DNA of 41,827 nt from Streptomyces longispororuber (GTDB lineage: Bacteria; Actinomycetota; Actinomycetes; Streptomycetales; Streptomycetaceae): assembly GCF_014656095.1 (NCBI RefSeq), contig NZ_BNBT01000066.1:1-41827 (forward strand). Reading direction: 5' to 3'. The notes beneath the pieces were generated by a model that was not told the DNA's origin, did not search any database, and saw nothing but the letters and a program-made list of their open reading frames with translations. The position numbers and the translations under genes were made by a program. This document shows positions 1 to 8,970 of the stretch, piece by piece; positions within the stretch are counted from its first letter, which is position 1; each line of letters begins with the position of its first letter.

Positions 1-300
1 GAGTGGACCGCATGGCCCACATGCGCCTTCCTCGCCCACAAACAGCGATACCAGGAGGCAGTCGCGGTGGGCGAGGAATCCATCTCCCTCTCCAGGCAAC
101 TCGCTGGGGAGAAGCCGACCGACGACGACCTCATGTATCAGGTCACCCGGGTATCGATCTCCGTCGCCCATAGCTTGTGGAACGGCTCAGACCTTCGGCT
201 CAAAGCTGCCGACATCTCCGTGAGCGGGGTGGAAAACCTCAGGAACCTTGTCGCGAGGAACTCCAGCTACCGTCCACAACTCGGCGAGTGGATCATGTGG
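1..300 (+). pseudogene. C-terminal fragment of a TPR-like protein
   Basis: The reading frame is open from the first base. It encodes helical, Ala/Leu-rich sequence resembling the TPR repeats of large Streptomyces tetratricopeptide regulators (short motifs YQEAVAVGEES and LVARNSSYRPQLGEW). The family-like character stops near position 300. The frame then continues to a stop at 511-513 through sequence of quite different composition, so the natural C-terminus appears lost. The gene start lies before the window. TPR assignment rests on pattern only, and no catalytic domain is visible. Confidence 0.4.
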
Positions 301-890
301 CCGACGGTTCCTTTGCTTCGTTGGCCCGCTTCGCGGGATCTGTGCGCACGCGGTGTCTGCCAGTTTGCCGAGGAAGTCGGCGTTGGCTTGGGTGTCGTGG
401 CCGAGGACGACCTGGTGGTGCGGGAGGGGGCGAGCCGGTCGGTGACGGTGGAGCGGGACATGGCGCTGCCGCCGCCGTCGATGCCGTGGGCCAGGCCGAA
501 GTGGTCCGGGTAGCGGTCCTCGGTGGCGCTCGACGTGAAGTCGCTGGTGCCGACCGTGCGGTCACCGTCGACCAGGTTCGGCGCGGCGGCCGGGTCGATG
601 CGGGGGAACAGCAGCGCCGCTGCGCGCGCACTGGTGGCCAGCTCCGTGCCGAACCACGCGGCGAACTGGTCGGGGAAGACCTGCACCTTGTGCTCCCTCT
701 TGCGGCCGGGCTCGCACAGCGGTTCGCCGCGGCCGGCCAGCGGAGCCTCGGTGACGTCCTGGTGCTGCGTGGGGTGCGGCTGCTCGCCCGCCTTCGGCCG
801 GTCACGGACGACGTCGTACAACCCGAGAGCGTTCAGCAGGCCAAGGCCGACGGCAGCCGCCGAGGGCCACGTACTCACGGATGGTCGGCG
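270..890 (-). pseudogene. Unassigned decayed coding remnant
   Basis: Read on the minus strand, about 880 down to 430 has plausible protein-like composition in one frame (for example FPDQFAAWFGTELATS and PNLVDGDRTVG). About 430 to 270 continues better in another frame (HHQVVLGHDTQANADFLGKL). No start codon with a ribosome site is seen, and the apparent frame switch suggests a degraded gene. I do not recognise the family. The HDT-containing segment is only faintly reminiscent of phosphatase or mutase motifs, which is too weak to name. It abuts the truncated TPR gene, so the two may share one rearrangement junction. Confidence 0.25.
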
Positions 891-973
891 GCGTGACTGC
901 GCGGCTGCCGTCGTATCTGGCTCGGCGCGGTCGCTGGTGTGGTTGCGGCGTTGCCACCTGCGACCTGCGGTGG

Positions 974-1984
974 TCAGTGCGTGAGGCTTGCGGTGAGTTC
1001 GTTGCGGCTGGTCACTCTGGTTTTGCGGTAAATGGCTTTGAAGTGGTCGTTGACGGTGTGTATGGACACGTCCAGGCGGCGGGCGATCTGTTTGACGGAG
1101 AGACCTTCGAGCGCGCGCTCGATCACTGTCTGTTCTCGGGGGGTGATGCCGTACCAGGCGGTGATGGCGGGGAGGAGCACCTCGGCAGGGGCCGGTTGGA
1201 TGGTTACCGCCACGTCGCCGACTGATGGCTCGCCCAGGGGCTGGGCGTACACCGCGGCCCATCCCCGAGTGGAGAAGCTTCGGCATACCACGGGCCCGCC
1301 GGCCTGGCGGGCCCGTTGAGCGATGTCCCAGACAGGATCGAGGACTTCCTCACCGTCGTGGGCTCGGTCGTGGGTCAGGGAGCGCACCGCCTCACGTCCG
1401 CTCGGTGTGATCGCTCTGATGCCGTTGTCGGGGCCGAGAATGATCAGACCGGGTGGTAGATCGCTACGCGCCGAACCCAGTGGGGTGCTGGCGACGAAGC
1501 GCTTGAGCGTAATGGCAAGCGGCTGGGACATGGCCGCGGCGTGTGCGGTGTCGGTGAGGGAGAAGGGTGTGCTGCCTTGTGCACGCAGCAGGATCAGCAT
1601 GCCCCAGGTTCGGCCACCACCAGTGAGTTCAATGCGTAGCTCGCTGGCGAATCCTTCGGCACTCATGATCCGCAGCTGGGTGCTGTGGCGTGGGTCGGAC
1701 ATGCCTGGGGTGAGCACCCGGACAGGGCCGGTGCGGTCGCGCACGCTGTCGCTGCGCGCGGTGTCGGTGACGATCCGCTGCAGCGCCTGCGGGGAATAGC
1801 AGTTGTTCAAGTCGCCGAAGCAGCCGGCCCGGGTGACGGGATCCATCCCGAACAGGATGTGTCCGTCGTGTGGGACGACTTGCCCTACCAGGCCCGAGAG
1901 CAGGTCGCCCAGCTCGGGCACGGTACCTACCTCTGACGCGGCTTTCATCGCGGTCCGGCAGATCAGCTCAACCCCCGTGGCCAT
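974..1984 (-). CDS. LuxR-family transcriptional regulator with sensory N-terminus
   Basis: The product has 336 residues. The C-terminal ~65 residues form a LuxR-type helix-turn-helix (ITPREQTVIERALEGLSVKQ, then IARRLDVSIHTVNDHFKAIY). This is the usual DNA-binding domain, with the TPRE opening and the VNDHFK recognition helix. The first ~250 residues look like a GAF/PAS-type sensor and contain no recognisable receiver or ATPase, so this is neither a standard response regulator nor a LAL. Many Streptomyces regulators have this layout, which would let the N-terminus sense a ligand in the cytoplasm. The ATG at 1984 has no strong ribosome site, so the true start may be slightly internal. Nothing in the sequence shows its target. 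Confidence 0.85.
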   Translation of the reverse strand: MATGVELICRTAMKAASEVGTVPELGDLLSGLVGQVVPHDGHILFGMDPVTRAGCFGDLNNCYSPQALQRIVTDTARSDSVRDRTGPVRVLTPGMSDPRHSTQLRIMSAEGFASELRIELTGGGRTWGMLILLRAQGSTPFSLTDTAHAAAMSQPLAITLKRFVASTPLGSARSDLPPGLIILGPDNGIRAITPSGREAVRSLTHDRAHDGEEVLDPVWDIAQRARQAGGPVVCRSFSTRGWAAVYAQPLGEPSVGDVAVTIQPAPAEVLLPAITAWYGITPREQTVIERALEGLSVKQIARRLDVSIHTVNDHFKAIYRKTRVTSRNELTASLTH

Positions 1985-2244
1985 ACCAGGAGTATGGCAC
2001 AGGCCAACCCCCGAGCTCTCGGGATTCTCGACCGCGGTGGTGCTAGAGATAGTTGGCGACTAAGGGGTCTTGAAGGTCCTCCGTCGGCGGTGCCGTTTGA
2101 CACCGGACAGGGGCAATGGCTCGCCGTCCATCAGTACTTCAATCGAGCGCGGAGCTCCTCCAGCCATGCCAAAAGAAGGCTGCGCTGGGCTCATGGATAA
2201 GCCATGCATGCACACGCTGTTCCGCCGTACAGACAGGAGGAGAT

Positions 2245-2877
2245 GTGATCAGCGAAATCAAACACTGGTGGTCGCTGGGGTCCGCGGTGGCCGCACTGAC
2301 AGTGATGGGGAGTCTGTTGATGGCCGCGGAGGCGCAGGCGGTACCCTTCCGTGATTTCCGGGTCGGCGTCCAGTTGGCTGACGAAGCGGGCAGATCCGGC
2401 TTCGGAACCGAGCGATTCACCAACTACGCCAACTTCGGGAACAGCGTCTCGCCGTGGGCCGGTGACAGCAACTACTACGACCCGGACGCGATGTCCATCA
2501 ATCTGGACATGACACAGTTCAGCACTTTGCGGGACCTTGACTTCCGAATCGGCGCACAGGCCAACGACGGCAACGTCGAGGAAGGGCAGATCCATTTCAC
2601 GCCATGGGCCAGTCAAGGTGGCGGGCAGACGGATCTCGTCACTGACACCAACGGGTACGATCCTGACGGCTACCGGGTCTTCCTCGAAACCCGCGAGTGG
2701 CCCGGCACCTACCGGCTGAGCAACTTCCGCCTGTCGGTGGAGGCGTTCGACAACGGGTTCTACGGCGTTCGGCAGCACACGCCGTGGGCGCACGAACATG
2801 GCGGCAGGAGCCCGTTCGCGCTGGACGTCGACGGCTACGACCCCGACGGGTTCCGGTTCGGTCTCGAAGCCTACTGA
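2245..2877 (+). CDS. Secreted protein with three ~62-residue repeats
   Basis: I start this gene at GTG 2245 because AGGAGG lies just upstream (2236-2241) and a clean signal peptide follows: charged start, hydrophobic core SAVAALTVMGSLLMA, and cleavage predicted after AEAQA near residue 32. The mature protein consists of about three related repeats. Each has an FR(I/V/L)-type strand, a (T/S)PWA motif and a closing YDPD(G/A) motif: SPWAGDSNYYDPDA, TPWASQGGG...GYDPDGYR and TPWAHEHGG...GYDPDGFR. No Cys and no catalytic motif are visible. The arrangement recalls carbohydrate- or cell-wall-binding repeats, but I do not recognise the family. It is probably exported by the Sec pathway. Confidence 0.75.
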   Translation: MISEIKHWWSLGSAVAALTVMGSLLMAAEAQAVPFRDFRVGVQLADEAGRSGFGTERFTNYANFGNSVSPWAGDSNYYDPDAMSINLDMTQFSTLRDLDFRIGAQANDGNVEEGQIHFTPWASQGGGQTDLVTDTNGYDPDGYRVFLETREWPGTYRLSNFRLSVEAFDNGFYGVRQHTPWAHEHGGRSPFALDVDGYDPDGFRFGLEAY

Positions 2878-3441
2878 TGTACCCTCGGGCTGTCGATCAA
2901 GTACTACGACCAGTGGGCGGACGAGGAAACCACGCTGGCGCGCACCGACCTCGCGGTCAACGAGTTCGATGCGCTGATCGACACCTTGTGGCCGCGCGAA
3001 GAGGACGCCATGGCCAGGGTCCGACGGACTCATGGAGCCGCCGTGACCGGGTGCCCGACCTGTTCGCAGGCGAGGCCGAACGCACCGGCCGCACTGCTTA
3101 CGCCGGGGAGCGGGCCGTCACCGAGTACCTGGACCACTTCGCGCCCATCCGCCCGAGCGCGGCCTCCGGGCTGAAGGGCGACAAGCCTGCTGCTCGCGGA
3201 CCACGTCTACTCGAAGGGGCCGACGACGAGCTGAAATCCCGGGCCCATCGGCGCCTGATGCTTCTGCGTCCATCCTGAACGCGGCGTCCACGGTCGCTCT
3301 TTCGTGAGCCTGCCGGGTTGCCGGAACAGGTCGTACCACACGTGACCGAGAGCGCGAGCAACCTCGGCGGCCTGAACCCCCCATGCAGAGTGCGGGCTTC
3401 GGGCCGCCGAGATGGCACCTTACTGCGTCCGGTCGGTTTCA
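2878..3441 (+). other. Gene-poor stretch with possible coding relics
   Basis: There is no gene with a credible start here. Directly after the previous stop, the same frame continues with protein-like sequence (SIKYYDQWADEETTLARTDL, EFDALIDTLWPREEDAM). After about 3050, another frame carries RTAYAGERAVTEYLDHFAPI. These look like fragments of one or two disabled genes of unknown family. Confidence 0.3.
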
Positions 3442-3707
3442 CTAGCTGGCGACGAAGACACCGAGCATCGTTCCGCCCAGCAGTCCGACGGAGCCGACTA
3501 CCAGGGCGATGGTGGAGAGCGGTTCGTGCTGGCGAACATAGCGATGAGAGCCAGGATCGGCCCGCCAAGCTCGAAGACGATCGGCAGGAAGAGGAGCCCG
3601 ATCGTGCTGAGGACGATCACGATGATGCTGAGAACGTTCTCGCCGGCACCGTTCCTGGCCGGGGCATGGTGCCGCCCGACCAACTGGTTGCCGTACTGCG
3701 TGGTCGT
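3442..3707 (-). pseudogene. Small two-helix membrane protein, frameshifted
   Basis: The minus strand encodes TTQYGNQLVGRHHAPARN followed by a hydrophobic helix (VLSIIVIVLSTIGLLFLPIV). Near 3525-3545 the sense moves to another frame, which encodes a second helix (LSTIALVVGSVGLLGG, then TMLGVFVAS) ending in TAG at 3442-3444. The 266-bp span is not a multiple of three, in keeping with one indel. The expected start codon, placed six bases after GGAG, is ACG (3707-3705) rather than ATG, so both start and frame appear damaged. The layout matches common small Streptomyces membrane proteins of unknown role. A sequencing error is possible for the indel. Confidence 0.5.
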
Positions 3708-4112
3708 CTCTCGCTCCTTCGCGTGGGTAGCTCCGAGATCAGGTCTGACGGCGACCGGCCTGAAGCTTGGTCGCATGAACATCCGTCGGTATAAGGCCGG
3801 TTGAGTCACCTCACCTGGACCTTCATCACCCTCATGACCCGCCGCCTTACCCGGCCACTGAGGCCGCCCCGCACCCGGCCGCACACCGTCGAGGAGATCG
3901 TGGCGGTGGAGGCCAACGAGCTCCATGCCCGTACGCATCCGGATGCAGCCGGTTGCCGTCCGCCTGGCTCCCCACGGCACTGCGTTGACACGGCAAGCAT
4001 GCGCAAGCGTGCACGGAAGCTGTGACGGCTGCGCCGGACGCCCCACCCCTGTCGCCCCGCTGCTTTCCAGGACCCAGGACCGACCCCCTGACGGACAACC
4101 GCCAGTCGCGGG
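3708..4112. other. Non-coding or unreadable stretch
   Basis: I see no frame with a convincing start, ribosome site and protein-like composition on either strand, and no obvious RNA gene. Confidence 0.4.
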
Positions 4113-4580
4113 CTACCAGTCGCTGTCCGGGATGGCTTCGAGCTGGAAAAGCTGGTTGTCGACGTCCTTGCGGGGCCACTGGACGAGGCGGGCACCGTTG
4201 CCCGTGGCCCCGCCCGCCACGTCCAGGTACTGGCCGCTGTGCTTGACGAGGATCCGGAAGCCGCCATCGGGCTGGGGCTCGAAGCGGAACTTCTCGTTAT
4301 CGCTGCCCACCCGCTTCCACTGGATCAGACCGGCCCCCTCTTTCTTCGAGACGTCCTCAACCCCCAGGGTCTTGCCGCTGTGCTGGACGACGATGCGGTA
4401 GTAGCCGTCCTCCGCCGGCTCCAGCGTGAACTTCTCGTTGCCATTCCCCCCTCGTGTGAACTGAATCACGTGAGCCCCGTCGGCAGTGGACGCCTCGCCC
4501 ACGCACACGACCTTGCCGCTGTGCCTAGCGATGAGCCGGGCCCGGGACGGGATCTCGACGGACTGCGCTTCATCCGGCAT
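4113..4580 (-). CDS. Ricin-type beta-trefoil lectin domain protein
   Basis: The product has 155 residues. ATG at 4580 is preferred over an upstream in-frame ATG because GGAG lies 11 bases before it. The protein is essentially one beta-trefoil of three repeats of ~47 residues, each built on HSGKxxxV/HSGQYLDV and closing with a (I/V)Q(F/W)xRxxxxNxxF motif: VIQFTRGGNGNEKF, LIQWKRVGSDNEKF and LVQWPRKDVDNQLF. This is the RICIN/Ricin_B_lectin_2 pattern, which usually binds galactose-type sugars. No signal peptide or attached catalytic domain is visible, so it would be cytoplasmic or leave by a non-Sec route. It lies downstream of an unknown gene on the same strand, 232 bp away. Confidence 0.85.
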   Translation of the reverse strand: MPDEAQSVEIPSRARLIARHSGKVVCVGEASTADGAHVIQFTRGGNGNEKFTLEPAEDGYYRIVVQHSGKTLGVEDVSKKEGAGLIQWKRVGSDNEKFRFEPQPDGGFRILVKHSGQYLDVAGGATGNGARLVQWPRKDVDNQLFQLEAIPDSDW

Positions 4581-4812
4581 ACGAATCCACTCTCCTTCGT
4601 GACGACGCACGGCACAGGACGGCGCATCCCCCAGCGAATCAGCGCCGCCCCCTTACTCCAGCAGGACACTAGGATCCAGCGGCCACACCAACCAGAGCGC
4701 CCTTCGGCCATGGTCGATACCCGCTTGCCTTCACACCTGCGCCCCGGGCGGAACGCGGTCACGCCTCCCGACACAACCCAGAAGGATCACCAGTGGATTT
4801 CACCGGGACCGC

Positions 4813-5262
4813 TTAGCCGAGCCGCGTGAGCGTGTACTGGTAGGTGATCCTGCCGTCCGAGGATGCCGTCTTCTCCGTGGTCAGGCTCTGTTTCCCGGTG
4901 AAGTCGGTCGGGTTGGGCCGGATCTCTTCATTGACGCGGGCGATGATGTCGTCCGCGTTCCATTCGTCGCTCTCGCTCAGGTTGATCTTCAGGTGGAAGG
5001 CGACGGACTGCTGGGGGGCGTCCTCGTCGAAGTGCCGGCGCGAGGACCGGCTCTCGGGGAACTTGAAGAACTCCCCGGCGCGCATGGACAGATAGGTCGC
5101 GTGAGTGCCTCCGAAGATGTTGCCGACAGTCGGCCGCCACAGGGTCGCGTCATCCAGCACGATGCTTCCGTAGACCTCGCCGACAGAGTCGTCGGAGCCC
5201 TCGCTGACGTTGTCGATCCGGACCCAGTCGAGCCTTAACTCGTACTCCGCTATGCGACTCAT
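4813..5262 (-). CDS. Hypothetical protein, beta-rich, 149 residues
   Basis: A good ribosome site (GGAGG about six bases before ATG 5262) and normal codon use make this a real gene. The sequence alternates hydrophobic and charged residues, as in a beta-sandwich (YELRLDWVRIDNVSEGSDD, VYGSIVLDDATLW), and ends with a threonine-rich strand. There are no Cys residues, signal peptide or membrane segment. I do not recognise the family. Its position upstream of the ricin-type lectin on the same strand suggests joint expression. Confidence 0.7.
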   Translation of the reverse strand: MSRIAEYELRLDWVRIDNVSEGSDDSVGEVYGSIVLDDATLWRPTVGNIFGGTHATYLSMRAGEFFKFPESRSSRRHFDEDAPQQSVAFHLKINLSESDEWNADDIIARVNEEIRPNPTDFTGKQSLTTEKTASSDGRITYQYTLTRLG

Positions 5263-5662
5263 GTTCCCTCCAGGAACGCGTCATTCACACACGGTGGCAT
5301 CGCACGCCCATGGACGCGGGCTCCAGCGGCCCCTGGAACCTCCGGCCCTTTGGCCACCCGCAGCCAAGGCAGGGACAGCATGCAGCACCACGCTCACAAC
5401 CACAGGGAGGAAAACCGGACAAGTCCGTCACCATTCCCCTGGTGCCAGCTCCTCGGCCCACAGATGCTCACGACATGGCAACCCGCCATGCAGTTGCATA
5501 ACGTCACCGATCAAGGGATGTGGCACAGCTTTTGATCTTGTTCCTTAACCTCTTCGCCGGTCATATCCTCACTCTTTGGAGTGATTACAGGGTGTGTGGC
5601 GGCCTTCCTCACGATTCTGAACTCTGCTACCGCGTAGGGGAGGTCACCAGGAAGGCCGTGGG
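5263..5662. other. Intergenic stretch before the transposase
   Basis: No gene is visible. The right part, from about 5550, is AT-richer than its surroundings and probably belongs to the insertion sequence. It contains an inverted repeat with perfect 8-bp arms, GGCCTTCC (5601-5608) and GGAAGGCC (5650-5657), just before the transposase start. I could not define the terminal inverted repeats of the element. Confidence 0.4.
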
Positions 5663-7115
5663 GTGAGTGTGCTGCCGCAGATCGACGGGCGGGAGGCGAT
5701 CGCGCAACTGTCCCACTTCCGGACGGCCTTCTACGGGTGCCTGTCTGCGCGGGCGGATGCGTTCTTCGAGCCGGCCGACGCGCTGTTATGCGCGGACAGC
5801 CCGACGCGGACGCCGGTGGAGTTGTCGCTGCTCGCTGAGCACCAGCGCAATTACGGGTCGCTGTGCGGCGCCCTGAACCATGGTCGGCTCGACGTGAACA
5901 CCCTGCGTGACCTGCTGGTGTCCCTGCCGCTTCCGCGGTTCGACGGGCGGATCGTGCTCACCGTCGACGTCTCGCCGTGGCTACGGTCGGACGCCGCTTG
6001 CTCGCCGGATCGGTTGTTCTGCCCGGTCCACGGCCGTAACGGCCGCTCCTCGGACCACGTGGTGCCGGGCTGGCCGTACTCGTTCGTTGCCGTGCTCACC
6101 CCGGACCGCACTTCGTGGACGCAGGTCCTGGACGCGGTCCGGCTGGGGCCCGCCGACGACGTCGCGGCCGCCACCGCCAGCCAGCTGCGGTCCGTGGTCG
6201 AGCGCCTGGTCACGGCGGGTCAGTGGCAGCACGGCGACCGGAACATCCCGGTCGTGATGGACGCGGGATACGACGTGATGCGCCTGTCCTGGGTGCTGCG
6301 CGACCTACCCGTCGAACTGGTCGGGCGGTTGCGTTCGGACCGTGTCCTGCGAAGGTCTGCGCCCTCGCTCAAGGAGTACGCCCAGTCCTATCCCCAGGGC
6401 GGGCGGCCGCCCAGGCATGGCAGGGAGTTCAGCCTGGCCAGGCCCGTCTCCTGGCCCGAACCGTCCGTGGTCACGGTGAACGACACATCCCGCTACGGCA
6501 AGGCCGAAGCCCAGGCGTGGGACCGGCTGCATCCCCGGCTGCGGCAGCGATCCGCATGGATCGACCACGACAGCGAACTCCCCGTCATCGGGGGCACGCT
6601 GATCCGGCTCAACGTCGATCACCTGCCCGGCGACCGGGACGCTTCATCGGTCTGGCTGTGCTCCTCCGCCACTGGCGCCGCCCCGAACGGTGTCGACGTC
6701 GTCTGGTCGTGCTACCTGCGCAGATTCGACCTGGAACACACCCTTCGCCTGTTCAAGCAGTCCCTCGGCTGGACACGGCCACGGGTTCGTGACCCGCAGG
6801 CGGCGGACCGCTGGACCTGGCTCGTCATCGCCGCACACACCCAACTCCGCCTCGCCGCACCGCTCGCCGTCGACCGGCGCAAGCCCTGGGAGAAGACCAC
6901 CCCTCCCGGCGCCGCCCTCACGCCGACCCACGTCCGCCACGGGTTCCGGCGCATCCGCCCCCCACCTCGCCCACCCGGCCCATGGGCCGTAACCCAGCCG
7001 CCCAGGCCCCGGACGCCCGCCTGGCTCCAGAAACCGCCAGCCCACCATCCGTTACGACGTCGGCAAAACCGTCAGACGCCCCACGAATCTCACCGAGCGC
7101 GACGAAAGAGGCTAG
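5663..7115 (+). pseudogene. DDE transposase with frameshifted C-terminus
   Basis: A GTG start after a purine-rich leader opens ~430 residues typical of a family of Streptomyces transposases related to IS701/DDE_5. Candidate catalytic acids are D102 in LTVDVSPWLRSD, D200 in VVMDAGYD and the Glu of FDLEHTLRLFKQSLGW. After VRHGFRRIRP the reading becomes low-complexity. The expected ending appears in another frame (PSRPGPGRPPGSRN, then TIRYDVGKTVRRP, then LTERDERG) and stops at TAG 7113-7115. The switch falls near a C-run at ~6957-6963, and the correct frame also has a TAA at 6990-6992. The product is therefore probably inactive or altered at the end. A rare TTA codon (CTG TTA TGC, ~5786) is present. 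Confidence 0.8.
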
Positions 7116-7224
7116 GAACAAGCTGATGTGCGTGTGGTCGCCCGAATAGCCACTGTCAGCTCCTGCGGGGCGGAGTTAGCCTGCCGACAGGCACCTGTGT
7201 AAGTCCCGGGTCGGTTGGGGGTGA

Positions 7225-8511
7225 GTGCCGGTGCATGAGGTGCTGACGGCGACTTCGGAGAGCCGGTTGTTCGAGGTGACCGCGGCTCCGTATGTGGTAC
7301 TCGACACGGATATGTTCATCCGGGGGGTCAACGCGGCCTATCTGCGCGCCACCGAGCGGTCCCGGGACGAACTGATCGGTGCGTTCATGTTCGACGCGTT
7401 CCCCGACGATCCCGGGGACGCCACCGCGACCGGCGTGCGCGATCTGTCCGCTTCCCTGGAACGCGTGCTGAGCCGCGGCGCCAGCGACGACATGGGAATC
7501 CAGCCCTACAGCATCCCCGCTTCGCGCGTTTCCGGCGCCTTCCGCCGCAAGGTCTGGAGCCCGGTCAACTCCCCCTTGATCGACGCCGAGGGCCGCGTGG
7601 TGGGCGCCCTGCACCATGTCGAGGACGTGACCGCGGTGCACGAGGCACTGCGTGAGGCCCGCAACGGTGCTGCCGTGACGGGGTCGTGGCAGCCGCCCGG
7701 GCTGGTACGCCGCGCGATGCTGGCCGTCACTCGGTACGAACGCGCCGCCCGCGCGGTGGTCGCCGGGCAGGCGACGCCGGGCGGCCCGGCGCGAGATGGC
7801 GCCGGGCCTGCGAGCCTCGCCCGGCGTGATGCGTTGTGGCACGCCGTGGTGCATGCCGCCCGCCAGGCCCCCTCCGGGGGGTGTGCCGCCGCGGTGTGCG
7901 GCGCCGCGGTCACGGCGTTGCCCGGTACCGACGCCGCTGTGATCACCTTGCACGGCGGTGGGCGGATGCCCGAGCATCTGGCCGTCAGTTCTGCGTGGGC
8001 CCGCCGTGTCGAGGAGGTGCAGTACGTTACCGGCGACGGCCCCTCGTTGGCCGCGTTCGACACCGGGGAGCGCGTGCTGGTTGCCGACCTGGACCGGTCC
8101 GGCACTGTGTGGCCGCTGTTCACCGAGGCCGCACTCGGCCTCGGTGTGGGTGCTGCCTTCGCCTACCCCCTGCGCACCGCCACCGCCACGCTCGGCACTC
8201 TCACCCTGTACCGGAGGCGCCGGGGCGCCCGCGGTCAAGGGCCGCCCGCCCAGGCGGAGACGTTGGCCCAGATCATCACGTCGGTGCTGCTGGCCGACAT
8301 GGACAGCGAGATCATCGAACAGGTCAGAGCCACCGCCGATCAGGACGACCTCCATGTCGCCGCCGGGATCGTCGCGGCGACCCTGGGCATCGGCACGGGG
8401 GAGGCTCTGCAGTGGCTGCGGGTCCGGGCTCAAGCGCAGCGGGTGTCCGTCGTCGATCTCGCCCGTTCGCTCATCGCCCACCCTCCCCCGGACCCGGGTA
8501 GCCCTCTGTGA
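7225..8511 (+). CDS. PAS-GAF-ANTAR signalling protein
   Basis: The product has 428 residues and starts at GTG 7225 behind a G-rich ribosome site. Residues ~15-150 form a PAS domain (APYVVLDTDMFIRGVNAAYL ... GALHHVEDVTAVHEALREAR). Residues ~200-350 form a GAF domain. Residues ~365-420 form an ANTAR RNA-binding domain (DDLHVAAGIVAATLGIG, EALQWLRVRAQAQ). ANTAR proteins typically bind paired hexaloop RNA hairpins and antiterminate transcription, with PAS and GAF parts sensing small molecules. No kinase or receiver domain is present, so activation would be by ligand. Two further GAF-ANTAR genes follow in the same direction. Confidence 0.88.
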   Translation: MPVHEVLTATSESRLFEVTAAPYVVLDTDMFIRGVNAAYLRATERSRDELIGAFMFDAFPDDPGDATATGVRDLSASLERVLSRGASDDMGIQPYSIPASRVSGAFRRKVWSPVNSPLIDAEGRVVGALHHVEDVTAVHEALREARNGAAVTGSWQPPGLVRRAMLAVTRYERAARAVVAGQATPGGPARDGAGPASLARRDALWHAVVHAARQAPSGGCAAAVCGAAVTALPGTDAAVITLHGGGRMPEHLAVSSAWARRVEEVQYVTGDGPSLAAFDTGERVLVADLDRSGTVWPLFTEAALGLGVGAAFAYPLRTATATLGTLTLYRRRRGARGQGPPAQAETLAQIITSVLLADMDSEIIEQVRATADQDDLHVAAGIVAATLGIGTGEALQWLRVRAQAQRVSVVDLARSLIAHPPPDPGSPL

Positions 8512-8739
8512 CGGTTGCGTCAGGCGTTGAGGTGGCGCAGGCGGTGGCGTGACGATGGTGCACAGCCGGATAGGGGCCCGGAAGGCCGACCGAGACTGTC
8601 CAGAAATCCGGGGCGCTGCCCTGCTCCGCCTTGCGCTGTGCGAGTAAATTGCCGAACGTACCGTAAGGCTGCCACAGCCGGGTACACACCGGTGCTGCGA
8701 CGGTCTTGGACGGGCACTTGCAGGAAGGGAGGCGCGTGC

Positions 8740-8970
8740 ATGCCCCGCCCGTCAGCGGGCACGACCGGGCCTCCCGATGAGGCCGCCTCCCCCTTTCGCC
8801 CCCGCCCCGCAGGCCCGGACCCTGTCGGCGCCGGCAGACAGGCGGAAGCCAGCCGACCGGCAGGCGCCGTATGCCCACCACCGACCGCGAAGCACGCATC
8901 GCCGACGCCGTCCTCGACCTCGTGCACCGCCGGGCGGACTTCGATCCGCTGGAACTGCTGCACGACCTGA
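8740..8970 (+). other. Short ORF with strong ribosome site overlapping the next gene
   Basis: GGAAGGGAGG stands just upstream of an ATG at 8740, a better ribosome site than that of the following GAF-ANTAR gene. The 76-residue reading frame is proline- and serine-rich, has no recognisable domain, and ends inside the next gene in a different frame. It could be a leader whose translation couples to the regulator, or chance. The stretch 8512-8739 holds no other gene that I can see. Confidence 0.25.
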
